Source: Byssochlamys sp. IMV 00236
Lineage: Eukaryota; Ascomycota; Eurotiomycetes; Eurotiales; Thermoascaceae
Assembly (NCBI GenBank): GCA_001931875.2
Contig: MSJH02000840.1
Span: 806,001 to 870,000, forward strand
DNA: 64,000 nucleotides
Direction: 5' to 3'
The position numbers were made by a program, and so were the translations under genes. Below, piece by piece: positions 21,701 to 32,003 of this stretch. Under the pieces are notes generated by a model. That model did not search any database, had not been told where the DNA came from, and worked only from the letters and a program-made list of their open reading frames with translations. Numbering within the stretch: position 1 is the stretch's first letter; the number at the start of each line of letters is the position of its first letter.

Positions 21701-23031
21701 CTACAACTTCGCTTGCTCTTGTGCAGTCAACAGCCTGCGCGCAGGACCGCGTCGACTTCCGTCATTGCAAACCATCGGTCCTGTAGTCTGACTGCTCTTT
21801 TCCAGTCTCCATTTCTGTCTCACCTCCGGGGACGCTTTATCCTCGAAGCAGTCGGCAATATACTGTCCAAGAATAGGAAGGAACTTGAATCCACTGGACG
21901 AACGTTAGGTCTTGGCTGTGGTGATGGGCATCCATGTACTTACTGGCCGGCACCTCCAATTGCAATAAACAGACCCTTGATTGTCGGGTGGTTGTCAACC
22001 ACAAAGTCGCCTTGGGGAGTGTCTGTATACCAACATAACCTCCGGCGCACCCACGGCTTATCTGCTAGCTTGGGAAGGATTTGGCGGAGCCCTTCACGCA
22101 GAGCTTCGTCTGCATCGTCGGGTAGATAGGAAGACGCAGCATTATTGACATCGCGTTTCGGAGAGGAAATAGTCCGCCCATCCACTTGAATAGATGTATC
22201 GAATCCGTGACTGTGGCGGGCTACCTTCAGAAGGTTTGTGTGTGGAGTTGGAGGAAACACGAAGAATCCAGAGGTCATATTGATAACCACTGGCATTCGA
22301 GAAATCTCTGCCGCTTCTTCTGGTGTCAATTGGATAAACCCAACCGGTTGGGCTGATGATGAGACTGCATGAGTTAGGTCCAGGTATTGATTAGACCAAG
22401 CTCCCGTCGCGAGAATCACATTCGAGCTCTCAATTGGTGGTCCGTTTGCAACGTGAACACCGGTTACTTTGGAATCATCGATCCTGAGCGATGTCATTGT
22501 CCCCCGAGGGCCTGTGACGAACGATACTCCAAGTTCACTGCATCTCGCAGCCAGCGCAGTGATGGCACCCGCTGCATCCGCCCAGCCAGCGTTTGGATTT
22601 ATATATCCGGTGAATTCTTGCTTCACATCTTTTAGATGCGGGAATTCGTCGATAAGTTGCTGCGTAGTTTGGAAGTCCTTGAAAGTTTGCCCCTGGCTGC
22701 GCAGCAAACCTTTAAGCTTCTCCAAAAATGCATCGCTTTTCTCCTCTGAGGTCAAAACAAATCCAGTGTTATAATAGTAAGGATGAAATGGACCCGATCC
22801 CCAGCTTTGCACAGCTTCTCGCGCCAGCTTCATGTAAAACGGATCGGAATAGTCATAGCGCACGATGCGAGAGATATCGACGCTACTACCATCTGGAACT
22901 GGTGGTAGCATCCGATCGAGTACGGTCACATTCTTGTATCCCCGCTGACATAGCTCCAGGGCTGTAGAGAGGCCGAAAACCCCTGCTCCAACTATAACAA
23001 TGGGATCTTCCTTGGAAGTTGTTGTACTCAT
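21701..23031 (-). CDS. Sarcosine-oxidase-like FAD amine oxidase, peroxisomal
   Basis: Two exons (21944-23031 and 21701-21893, with a 50-nt intron between them) encode 426 residues. The N-terminal FAD-binding motif is IVIVGAGVFGLSTALEL. The DAO/monomeric sarcosine oxidase signatures continue with SSVDISRIVRYDYSDPFYM, PNAGWADAAGAITALAARC and RRRLCWYTDTPQGDFVVD. Across the intron the sequence reads IAIGGAGHGFKFLPILGQYI, the conserved C-terminal FAD block. The last residues are QAKL, a peroxisome-targeting PTS1 tripeptide (AKL). Family members oxidise N-methyl or secondary amino acids (sarcosine, pipecolate, fructosyl amino acids) to imines with release of H2O2, which fits peroxisomal location. 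The exact substrate cannot be told from sequence. Shared motif copy 4 lies about 125-140 bp upstream. Confidence 0.88.
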
Positions 23032-23063
23032 AGTGAATATTATGACTGATAATTGTTTTCAGT

Positions 23064-23078
23064 AAAAAAAAAAAAAAA
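23064..23078. repeat. Poly-A tract ahead of the oxidase ATG
   Basis: Fifteen consecutive A on the plus strand (T on the coding strand) lie about 35 bp upstream of the oxidase ATG. This may be a promoter T-tract or part of the 5' leader. Confidence 0.7.
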
Positions 23079-23154
23079 GGCCGAGAAGTATTTATCTCAT
23101 CTCTCGTGTGTTTGTTGACTGCTTTAACGCTCTGCCACACCGCGTCGTCCAAGG

Positions 23155-23170
23155 CCGATCATGTGAGCGG
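23155..23170 (+). promoter_or_regulatory. Shared motif copy 4 (sarcosine oxidase)
   Basis: The sequence is CCGATCATGTGAGCGG, with one mismatch (A for G) in the CGG. It lies about 125-140 bp upstream of the oxidase ATG at 23031. Confidence 0.5.
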
Positions 23171-23787
23171 GATTCGGGGGAGATCGAAAGTACTCGTGGC
23201 TGCATTGATTGTTACCTGCACAACTTGGCTTATCTTAGGTAGGCTAAGGATATCGCATAGTACATACTTACAGTGGCTCATACAGAGACTTTGCAGTTTC
23301 CAGACTAGCAACAGCATGAGGTTGTTTACGAATGGTAATTGCGGAGAATCCCAATATACCAATCAACTCGTATGTCTTGCTCACCCACTCACTCGATTCT
23401 AGAGATACAAAGGGCTACTTACGTTTGTCGCAACTACTGCATGAACCGGTCAACTATACCAATAAGTGCGTCTGAACTTCCACTCAGCTGGTACTCGCAG
23501 TCGGTTAGCATCCCTGGCTTAACTGGCGCCATATTTTTTTTGGGGGGACAAGCGCTCATGACGTCTTGTCCTGTCAGGTTCCTGATATTGAACTCTCCAC
23601 AATGTTCAGTAGCCACGTTCATCAAAGAAGAAACCGTCATTAAAAAGTGAGAGAAACAAAAACAGAAAACATACAACAGCAGGGATTTTCTGGCGGTCTT
23701 GAACCTTTTATTAAACTACTATCATTTTCGAGGAACCAGGAAATTGCTATTTCCATTTCAGGGCTATCTATAGACTGTTGGACGACC

Positions 23788-24894
23788 CTAGTGATTGCCA
23801 GACGACCATTCTGTATCACGAAATGGATCGAAGGGTTCACTGACCTCTATCGAGCCCAACCTTAGGGCTGTAGACGGTGTCTCCTCGAGCGGGGGGTCCT
23901 CCATTGGTCGCTTCCGTTCTGATGCAGACTGTCTCGTAGCAACCGGTGAGAGCATTGCAGCATGGTCCATTATCTTGTGCAGATGCGAAATCACCGTAAT
24001 AGCCCCTTCAGGATTGTCCCATCTGGTCTCCAGCCTCGACCACTAGATATAAAAAGCATGGTTAATCCAACGCTTTAGCATGTCACTAGGCAAAGGAATG
24101 TCTTACTTTTGAATTGTTATCTAAACGCATGAAGATGAACCGATAGCTGTCTGTGGCAACTCCATATATCGTGGTATCAGATCTACCCGCTTTCTTCCTG
24201 GCTGAGTGGATTATAGCTAACTAATAATCAGCGAACCTGGTCAAGGACGTGATAATGGGATAACAACTCACCCATGTAGGTCAATGTCTGCCATTCTCCA
24301 GTGCGATCACCCTCGTGAGTTTTGGCCTCCACCACGACCATATTACTCTCGGGCTCGTCAACTGTTTCGTACCACAGCGAATAATCGGCCCTACCATTGA
24401 GGATGATCTCTCTATTCTTGTGCATGACCGGGCATTTGAGCGGTGTCTCAAATTGTAGATGGAGGGATTTGTACGAGGCAACGCTCTCCCTAGATGCTCC
24501 CCAGGTCTGGCCCCATTCCCCCTTCTTTTTCGCCGCAAGAGTAGTCATTAAGATAGCGTCGAGACGGGTACGGACAAGGGCTTCATTCTCCCGTGATCCT
24601 GCCATGCAGAGGTTATAGTCGTCTAGTATGGACTCTACAAATGTTTAGCACATAAACAAAACTGCATAAGGTGAGGGTCTCACTCAAATACTGCGGCACA
24701 GTCTTCCGCTCGTGTGGTTGGAGCGACCAGTCGAAAGATAAGTCGTCCGTCAGACGGAAAAACTCACGCACTTCCGAGTGCGTCATGTCAGCGACTGGTT
24801 TGGTTTTTGCGCTGAATGGTAACAAGAAATCTCTCAGAGATGAACGAATGCGCTGTGGGACCCTGCGCAGGACATCCTCCATCCATTCCTCCAT
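23788..24894 (-). CDS. PD-(D/E)XK nuclease-like protein, copy A (catalytic residues present)
   Basis: Four exons (24684-24894, 24272-24634, 24107-24216, 23788-24042) encode 312 residues with all phases consistent. The core reads ILNGRADYSLWYE, then SNMVVVEAKTHEGD. This places a candidate active site at D154, E173 and K175, the D..ExK pattern of the PD-(D/E)XK superfamily. An upstream helix, ALVRTRLDAILMTTLAAKKK, and a downstream block, YMAIIHSARKKAGR then IYGVATDSYRFIFMRLDN, are shared with two neighbouring copies. The last exon is a charged, probably disordered tail. This family is common and expanded in filamentous ascomycetes, and no function is established. It could act on nucleic acid, or be a remnant of a mobile or conflict system. 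It is the only one of the three local copies with the full ExK motif. Confidence 0.75.
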
Positions 24895-25749
24895 TTTAAA
24901 AGCGGTTGAAGATCACCAGGACAGTCACATCAGTCTGGAGAGGACAGGCAGGGAGGAAGCGTTGAACCAGAAGACCCGTTAAAATAGGCGCGCCCTCAGA
25001 AACGACAGAATCGCCTCGATATCAGATGAACGACGCGTCGTCAGGGTAGGACTAAGTCTCCCGACTATGCCTGTCTAATAGGAAGACCTACCAACCTGAT
25101 CCTGAATTACATACTTCACATCGGATATGTTCTAGAACGGCAAGATATTGCTCTGTCATATAGGTTTCTAAGGTGGAGCTATCTGGGCAGAAATTCCCTG
25201 CGAGGGAAAACGATCGACGCTACAATGTAGGTGTTTTGGACAGCTGATGTCGTAGAGTCGAACACGTCGTTAAGACAGAATAGAGTCTCTGACGACGAAC
25301 GTCCTCGGAGACAAGATATCTGAACTGATCGTGGGCTTCAGACCTTACGATCGGGCGACATTGGCTGGTCAAAGTCTAGCTTTGGCATGCAAGAATCCAC
25401 AACGGATCTATCCGTTATGCAGATCCTCGCGTGCCATAAGATCGACCGTACGACGGAGGCTGGCTAGACAACCTGCGGCGCTAGGTCGCTCGATCAGTGG
25501 TAACAGCGACAGGTTCAGTAGATCTACGACGTATATACACGCGCAAGGTAAACACCAGTCAGGGACAACCAGCTTCCTCTGGTAGGAGAGAATGTATATT
25601 CTTCGGGATATCCCTTCCCTTACTACTATGAATCCGTGATAGAGCTGTGCTGTATCGTGGTTGGACGTTGGGAAGCTTTGGACTGATCAACTTCGGAGTT
25701 AAATTATCCTGGAAAGAGGAAACAGTTCAAGATAGCCAATGAACGAACG
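24895..25749. other. Intergenic stretch
   Basis: No supported gene. A plus-strand frame at 25331-25585 has no domain or start context. Confidence 0.35.
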
Positions 25750-26030
25750 CTACCCAAGTGCAGAAAAGGCTTCCTTGAGTCCTTTAGACCGATATTTATC
25801 TCTGGTGGAATCCCCTGAAGAGTAATGGTAGGAGAAACCTGTACATAAATCTCCAGTTGTGTGATTTTTCGAAACGGACAGATCTCTCGTATTTTGGGAT
25901 TTAATTCGCCACTCGTACCATGCACTCTGGCCAAAGTTACATGGACCATTCCCAGACCATATATATATACCTATAGGCAACGGAGAAGCGTGTAGGCCAT
26001 CCATGTATACAACTGTGCATAGTGGCAATC
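25750..26030 (-). CDS. Possible small hypothetical gene, incomplete model
   Basis: A minus-strand frame reads like protein: IYIWSGNGPCNFGQSAWYEW, then KNHTTGDLCTG and RDKYRSKGLKEAFSALG before a stop at 25750. A 24-nt in-frame segment inside it could be a tiny intron or coding. An acceptor near 26030 suggests a 5' exon. The frame at 26096-26290 (MYILGLIAVYSVLSRN) is a candidate, but its phase does not match the simplest donor. I do not recognise a family. Cysteines and a possible hydrophobic start would suit a small secreted protein. It may also be non-coding. Confidence 0.25.
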
Positions 26031-26635
26031 TTTAAATTACAGTAAGTTCCACAGTGCGGCTGGATATCTCGTGATGCAAAAAAGTGGACAAATGTTCAAT
26101 TGGGTTTATGTTTACCTGTTTGCATCCTAGGGTGGCCAAAGTTGTGCTCATAGAGGTGGAGAAGCGTAGAAGTCAGCCTGCGAGATTCAAAGCTGGTCGC
26201 ATACATGAAGTTGGGACTTTTTCTTGTGCTTTTTAATTTGATGTTCCGGCTCAGAACGGAGTATACAGCAATTAGACCTAGTATATACATGTATTGAGGC
26301 TAGGGTATTGCCGTAATTTGAAAGGAATGTTGTTCAGTTATTGTGATACTTAACCATCAAGGTACAGCAGCTGGACCGTACATGGCAAGAAGTATATACG
26401 CACTATTTCCCTTCGAGCCATGGTAACCTTGGTTATATTGGGTCACCAAGATGTTTCCGTGTCGACTACGGCTTTCTTCTCTGCCTGAAAACAAAACTTC
26501 AGAGACACTCCCAAAATGGATTATAAGTCTCTCACTAGAAAGCTGTAACTTATTTTGAAAGACTACAGAGAACACCACCATGGAAATCCTCATGATGTTT
26601 CTGACTGGACAACGCTTAAATGTGCCAAACTTCTC

Positions 26636-27808
26636 CTATTCTCTCTTACCTGTTAACACCGAAGGTTTAATTGTCGCATGTAATGACTTATCACCCCAGT
26701 CGGCATCATCGATAAAACAGCAAGCAATTTCACTTGCAGTTTTGTCTTCCTCCCAGTGAGATCCATAATTAGTCTGCATAAGATGAATGGCGCCCTCCAC
26801 GATGCGAGTTATATATGTGTATATCTCCCGCTCTGATGTTGTCCAGTTCAGTACTCGGACCGTATACTGTCGTTAGTATTAGCCATACTTAAACTAGAGA
26901 CCGGGAATGATTATCGAGTGCACTTACGCGACCATATTCATCCAAGTACACAAAAGCCCAGTCAGATTTATCAGAATAAATTCCATAGAGGGCAGAATTC
27001 CTCCCTGCTCTCTTGCGAGCACCGTGGATTGCACCTACACGTAGTCAGTAATCTCTAGGGGCATCAAATAGGCTACGACAGATCCGTTTGTATTCCTTAC
27101 CCATATAAGAAAACAATATTGGAAGATCAATATCTCCCTGAGTTGGCGCGTGGAAAATTATCAAATTCATTTCAAGCTCTTCCCTGTCTCCGTACCAGAG
27201 CACATAGTCCATTATGCCACTCATTCTGTACTTTTTATCTCTGCAGCGAAAGCACGTGCGGACTATCTGGCCACGTTTAATTTGTATCTGGGTCAAGGGA
27301 TCGTTATAGGGCCGGTAGTCTTCGTCTTCTGGAAGAGGTGCGGCGACTCTGCGGGCCTCGCGCTTCTTCGCGTGGTTGATTGCAAGAGTGATGATCATGC
27401 TGACCTGCGACGGAATCAACATATTCTTGAAGTTAAACGAAGTATCAAAATCATCTAGCATTGGTTCTGGGCATATATTAGTATTATTATTATTAGGTTC
27501 TTTTTTTTTTCGTATTCTGGAGGAGTCAAACAAAGATAATCATTACCAAGAAAGGTAGGTATTTCGTATATTTCATCCTCAGCGAGAGCCCACTGCGTAT
27601 GGTCTTCGTATCTGCCGGGACGAATACCGAAGAAATCTATGACATTGAAAAATTGTTGTTTGTCCTTGCAGAGCTTCTCAATCTGGGCATATTGACTTTC
27701 CTCCACCGATGGGCGGGAGGAGGTGGCACGGGAAATCAATCTGGCGTGACGCTCTAGCCAGTAATATGAATTGTGGATAATGGCTCTGGCATTCATAATG
27801 GTATTCAT
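26636..27808 (-). CDS. PD-(D/E)XK nuclease-like protein, copy B (active site lost)
   Basis: Four exons (27547-27808, 27101-27466, 26928-27034, 26636-26866) encode 321 residues in consistent phase. It is a paralogue of copy A. It shares AEDEIYEIPTFL, an equivalent helix (IITLAINHAKKREARR), GIMDYVLWYGD, and YMGAIHGARKRAGRNSALYG after the third block. Where copy A has VVVEAK, this copy has LIIFHAP, so the expected Glu and Lys are gone while the Asp-Tyr pair remains. The protein is otherwise intact, with no premature stop, so it is likely expressed but catalytically dead. The start is taken at 27808 (MNTIMNARAIIHN); a longer N-terminus is possible. The final codons GGTAAGAGAGAATAG also look like a splice donor, so another 3' exon cannot be excluded. 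Confidence 0.7.
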
Positions 27809-28072
27809 GATGGGCAGTGACAATTTAGTATTAGTATAAGGCAGTAGATGGTGTAAAGGAACGGGAAGAATTCCTAACACAGCGAAATAGCTGGTATTAA
27901 ATCAAGGAAGGCCATTCCGGACCACATTGGATGTTTCCATGGTATAAGACTCGGACATGCGGCTACCGAAAAGGATAAATTGGTGCAGGCATCATCGCCC
28001 TGTCATTTTCTTCTCAACGTAGCTGAATATTCAAACCACCGCGCTTCTCCAAGTTCACCGACTCTCATCATT

Positions 28073-28941
28073 ATGGGTCCACTGAACATCGCTAATAAGT
28101 CCCATTTCGACGAAGACGATGCTATAGTAGTAACTGGAGAGAATGTCAACTCTATATTCGGCCTCCATATAGCTCAAAACCAGTGGTCTTATTGGGATTT
28201 GGCAGAAGAAGAAATTATATCTATTCCGCGTCATCTTCGTTAGTATATCATATCCTTGATTTAGGCGATCAGTGTTTGACCAAGTCGGCGAAGAATTAAT
28301 CTTGCAGGAAACTGAAATTGAGAAATGGTACTCAGATTCCGTTCTTCGAACACGCCTGGAGGCGATCTTTGCGACTACTTTGGCGTCAAGGAAACGCGAT
28401 GTTCTCTCGGAGTCCACGAGTTCGGCGAAATCTACTCTATACCAAACCGCACGTTGGGTTTCTGGAGTGCCCTTCTCGGCTAAAGGCGGTTATAGGGGTC
28501 GGTGCATGAAAATAAATACTCTGATCGACTATGCATTATGCCATGGACAACTGGAGAAGGTACAAGATATCAAACTACTTGTCAACGTGGTGGATTCGCG
28601 AGATAATAAATGTGCTAGAACAAGTCTGGGTGAGTTCTCAAGCTATGTGTTACGGCTTTAACTGTTGCAATCGACTGAATTCACTGATAATTCTATGCCA
28701 GCCTTGATCAATTGGGTTCGTGAGGAAAAGGGAAAAGACAGAATTCCTCTATTTGGAATCTCTGTGGATGTCGATAACTTTATGTTTATACGGCTAAATA
28801 TCGACTATTCAGTAAGATACGCCATACTCGCGACTTCTGACGCCTATCTCCCTTTACCATAGTACGTTGATAACTGACAAGGAGCTCTCGTGTTTAGTAT
28901 ACCGTACACTACATGTCATTGAGCACGGGCGCAAGACGTAA
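28073..28941 (+). CDS. PD-(D/E)XK nuclease-like protein, copy C (degenerate, short)
   Basis: I place four exons (28073-28238, 28273-28629, 28702-28811, 28882-28941), about 230 residues. Shared elements are LAEEEIISIPRHL, VLRTRLEAIFATTLASRKR, LIDYALCHGQ and PLFGISVDVDNFMFIRLNID. The active-site strand reads DIKLLVNVVDS, so the ExK pair is missing. The first intron is only 34 nt, at the lower limit for fungi, and the last acceptor is ambiguous. An earlier AG at 28862 would end the protein at 28877, whereas the AG at 28881 restores ELSCLVYRTLHVIEHG, similar to the end of copy B. Copy C is divergent from copy B across 264 bp. It may be a pseudogene in the making. Confidence 0.55.
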
Positions 28942-29108
28942 CCGGGTCATATCCCTTATTTCCCGCTTCATCGATCACGCTATATGCTCTACATGAGATG
29001 TATGTTTGTCTTTGGATAGCAGACCAGCAGATGTAGCTCTGCGTGATACATGGGTGCAGAATCTAGTTCTAATTCTTCTTGTCCGGGAGACTTTGATTCT
29101 GTAGCCAC

Positions 29109-29422
29109 CATAGGGAAGCCTGGATAGAAGTAGTCGGTGTTACCAAATTCGACCGGAGCGCTGAATGGCTTTACATTATATAGACTATGTCTCTAGACAT
29201 CATAGTATCATTGTCGGCGTACAAATTAAACGCCAGGTAATCTGCAATCATCTGTTACACAAGTTCCCGCATGGGATTGGATCGAACCTACTAGATTGCT
29301 AGATTACTAGGATCTAGATTCTTTGGGTGCTAGAGATAAATATGGGATCAAATCCTCCCTAGACCTAGAGTCAAGCAAGCAGTTCAGATTCTCCTTCCGT
29401 GCTATTAAAGATTCGACAATGA
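29109..29422 (+). repeat. Left arm of a long inverted repeat
   Basis: This roughly 310-bp arm matches the reverse complement of 30708-31035 along its length. Shared anchors include CATAGGGAAGCCTG, ACTAGGATCTAGATTCTTTG and ATCCTCCCTAGACCTAGAGT. Many differences are C/T or G/A transitions (for example CCCGCATGGGATTGG against CCCATATGGAATTGG). That pattern is expected of repeat-induced point mutation. Confidence 0.8.
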
Positions 29423-30383
29423 TAAGGCTAATAGATATGGCCAAGCTCAAGAGAAAAGTTAAAGGAAGTGGTAAAAAGCTTGCTCGTATTGAGTAGGTAT
29501 CTATGACATCCCCCTTTATTGATACATAAATGGCAGCCCACGAGGGACCCACTAAAGAATGATCATCTAGTGAATTGAAAAGATAACCGTTTTTCGCGAT
29601 ATTAAGCCGCTTCTCTCGCTCCAAGAGCACAAGTAATAATGTCGAGTGTGATAACTCCGTTGCATGACTCTTGAACCCTAGTTACAAAAAGATCGATGTC
29701 AATCCTTTACTACACAATTTCGAGATTGATATATTGCTTTGATTATGTCGCGGTATGCTTATATTGGACTCCTGCCTGCCTTGCACGATCATAGCTATTT
29801 CTGGGATGTATACAAGCTGACACTATGTTAGAATGGTTCTTATTGCAGCACGATTCTGAATCACTGGAGCATGAAGGAGCCTTTTCCAGTTAAGGTTACA
29901 CTGCGGAGTTCTGCACACGGGGAATTGATTTTAAGGGAGGAATCTCTGAACGGATTAAAATAGGCTCGATGGGATTGTATCCCCAGCATCTATACAATGA
30001 AAGATAACGAATATGTATATACATACTTATTCAGTTAGTCACATTCAATATTCTCAGGAGTATCCGATGCCATAGGGGGTTTGAATGTTCTTTCCCTCTC
30101 TTCTAGATGTCGCTAATATTGACACGGGCAGGCCTCGCATACTATTAAGCCCTGTAAGATTATACCTGTTGGAAAGCACGACGAAAATGTTACCAGTAAA
30201 TGTAGTCAGACTGAAGAAAGGTAGGTAGAAATGCTTAATACTTACCAGACGAGTAGATTTTGGAACCCTCCTTTCCGTAATTCAGTATTGCTGGAGACTA
30301 GGTTCCCAGTCCCCAAAAAGCTTGGAAATTTCGATTTCATATCCCAACTTGACTATATCATCTCTTTGAAGTGTTTAACCATC
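29423..30383. other. Spacer between the left arm and the 5S gene
   Basis: AT-rich, with no supported ORF or transposase-like sequence. Confidence 0.4.
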
Positions 30384-30502
30384 ACATACGACCATAGGGT
30401 GTGGAAAACAGGGCTTCCCGTCCGCTCAGCCGTACTTAAGCCACACGCCGGCAGGTTAGTAGTTGGGTGGGTGACCACCAGCGAATCCCTGCTGTTGTAT
30501 GT
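30384..30502 (+). rRNA. 5S ribosomal RNA
   Basis: The 119-nt sequence begins ACATACGACCATAGGGTGTG and ends CCCTGCTGTTGTATGT. Its two ends pair (ACATACGAC with GTTGTATGT) to make helix I. Internal regions include AGCCGTACTTAAGCC and the control region GGTTAGTAGTTGGGTGGGTG. It is followed by T-rich runs (GTTTTTATC then nine T) that serve as the RNA polymerase III terminator. Fungal 5S genes are dispersed single copies, as here. It lies between the two arms of a long inverted repeat. One base (GCCGGC rather than GCCGGG, as I recall the usual fungal sequence) may be a variant. Confidence 0.92.
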
Positions 30503-30522
30503 TTTTATCTTTTTTTTTGCTA
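30503..30522 (+). terminator. Pol III terminator of the 5S gene
   Basis: A T-rich run of five T, then a nine-T tract, lies directly after the 5S 3' end. Confidence 0.7.
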
Positions 30523-30707
30523 TATAAATAGCTACTAACTCTATAGGTAATACTCGACTGCATTCAACTGCCACAAAAGAAGATCCCGCGAGAATGTAGT
30601 GCACACTCTTGTCAATTGCTCGACTCAGTCTCTCCGCGTCCCTGTTATATCGGAGATCTCCTTTTCGAATTAGTGATGCTTTTTGACAACCTGGGAGAAT
30701 GTGTGTG

Positions 30708-31035
30708 ATAATTGTCGAATCCTTTAGCACGGAAGCAAGATCTGACCTGATCGACTTGAATTGCTTGCTTGACTCTAGGTCTAGGGAGGATTTGATCCAA
30801 TATTTATCTCTAGTATACAAAGAATCTAGATCCTAGTAATCTAGTAATCTAGGAGGTTCGATCCAATTCCATATGGGAACTTTATATAAGAGATGATAGT
30901 AGATTATATAGCGTTTGCTTTATATACCAATAATAAGACTTTGATATTTAGAGATGTAGTCTATATAATATAAAGCCATTGAGCGCCCTGGCCGAAATTG
31001 GTAACACCGCCTACTTCTATTCAGGCTTCCCTATG
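30708..31035 (-). repeat. Right arm of the long inverted repeat
   Basis: This is the inverted partner of 29109-29422. It is more AT-rich than the left arm, so it appears to have suffered more transitions. Part of it (around 30785-30835) recurs near 60.45 kb. No target-site duplication could be assigned with confidence. Confidence 0.8.
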
Positions 31036-32003
31036 CTCTCCACATCAGCTATCTACAGTCTATGCTTGGTAAATTTCATTGATGGCCGCGATAAGTATGA
31101 GAAATTTGTTTGTTATACAAATAGTAAGTGACTGAAACGCAATTCTCCGATTTTACCTCTGCTAATCCAAATTCATTACAATCTGATTGTATCCATAGGA
31201 ACAATGTTTATTGTGCTTTTGCTAGGCGAAATATCTTCTATTTATCCTGCAGCTGGTGGCATGAACATCCTTTCCCCTCCTCCTCATCGATCCTAGTATA
31301 CGAGGACTAACCCATTTGAACCTATCATTTTAACCCCCTCAGGTTAGTTTCACCGGGCTTTCCAACCCGTGAAGTATGGCATTGTTGTCCCCTCTCCATA
31401 TAGTTAGCAGGCCGGTCATGTGACCGGAGTCGATTGCCTGTCGAGCGATGGCTTTTTTATCCCAGTCATTTCTCAATAATATTGATATCTAGTCTGTTTT
31501 CGTCTTAAACTCCGTCGTATTCATCAGCCTTATCATCAAATTTGGCCAATTGCATGCTGCACTGAATTGGTTTGTGACCATTATTCCGCCGGTCTTTCGT
31601 CGTCCCTGCTTCACGCCCACCAATTGGTGGCTCTAAACTGGGATATCGCACGCGACCAATTTCCCCATGTCTGATATCTGCCAGCCTGAAGGGTGAGAGG
31701 TCGTAACACTTCAACGAAGTATTGATAGGCTATCCCCGACATCTTCCCAGCTTGATGCTCATCCCCGCGAGAGGAGAGGATTTGTATCGAGATGGCTAGC
31801 ATCGGCCATGGCTTCGAACTATTCCTTATCGGGAAAACCTACAACCCACGTGCGACAATGTCCTTCTTGTCTGGAGCGATAAGAGGGGTTTGAGCGAACA
31901 TGTATTTAGAGATCTGGTCAGAACTGTTGCTGCTATATTTCTGGTGAGTCTGCCTCTTTTCTTGTGCTCTTGGTCATTTCCATTGCATTTTTCCAACGTC
32001 AGC
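31036..32003. other. MFS gene upstream region
   Basis: No gene is supported. It carries shared motif copy 5 at 31412-31427, about 580 bp ahead of the MFS start. Confidence 0.4.
31412..31427. promoter_or_regulatory. Shared motif copy 5 (MFS), perfect palindrome
   Basis: CCGGTCATGTGACCGG is a near-perfect 16-bp palindrome with CGG and CCG eight bases apart around TCATGTGA. Confidence 0.5.

Larger units (their letters stand above)
23032..23787. other. Oxidase promoter and nuclease-gene 3' flank
   Basis: Apart from the poly-A tract and shared motif copy 4, I see nothing here; no gene is supported. Confidence 0.4.

Noticed and set aside
24181..24240. An apparent frameshift in nuclease-like copy A
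   Set aside because: On re-reading the bases, the exon is 110 nt and the frame is continuous; there is no frameshift.
30850..30870. B-box-like GGTTCGATCC in the inverted-repeat arm
   Set aside because: The upstream sequence does not give a tRNA fold; it is more simply part of the repeat.
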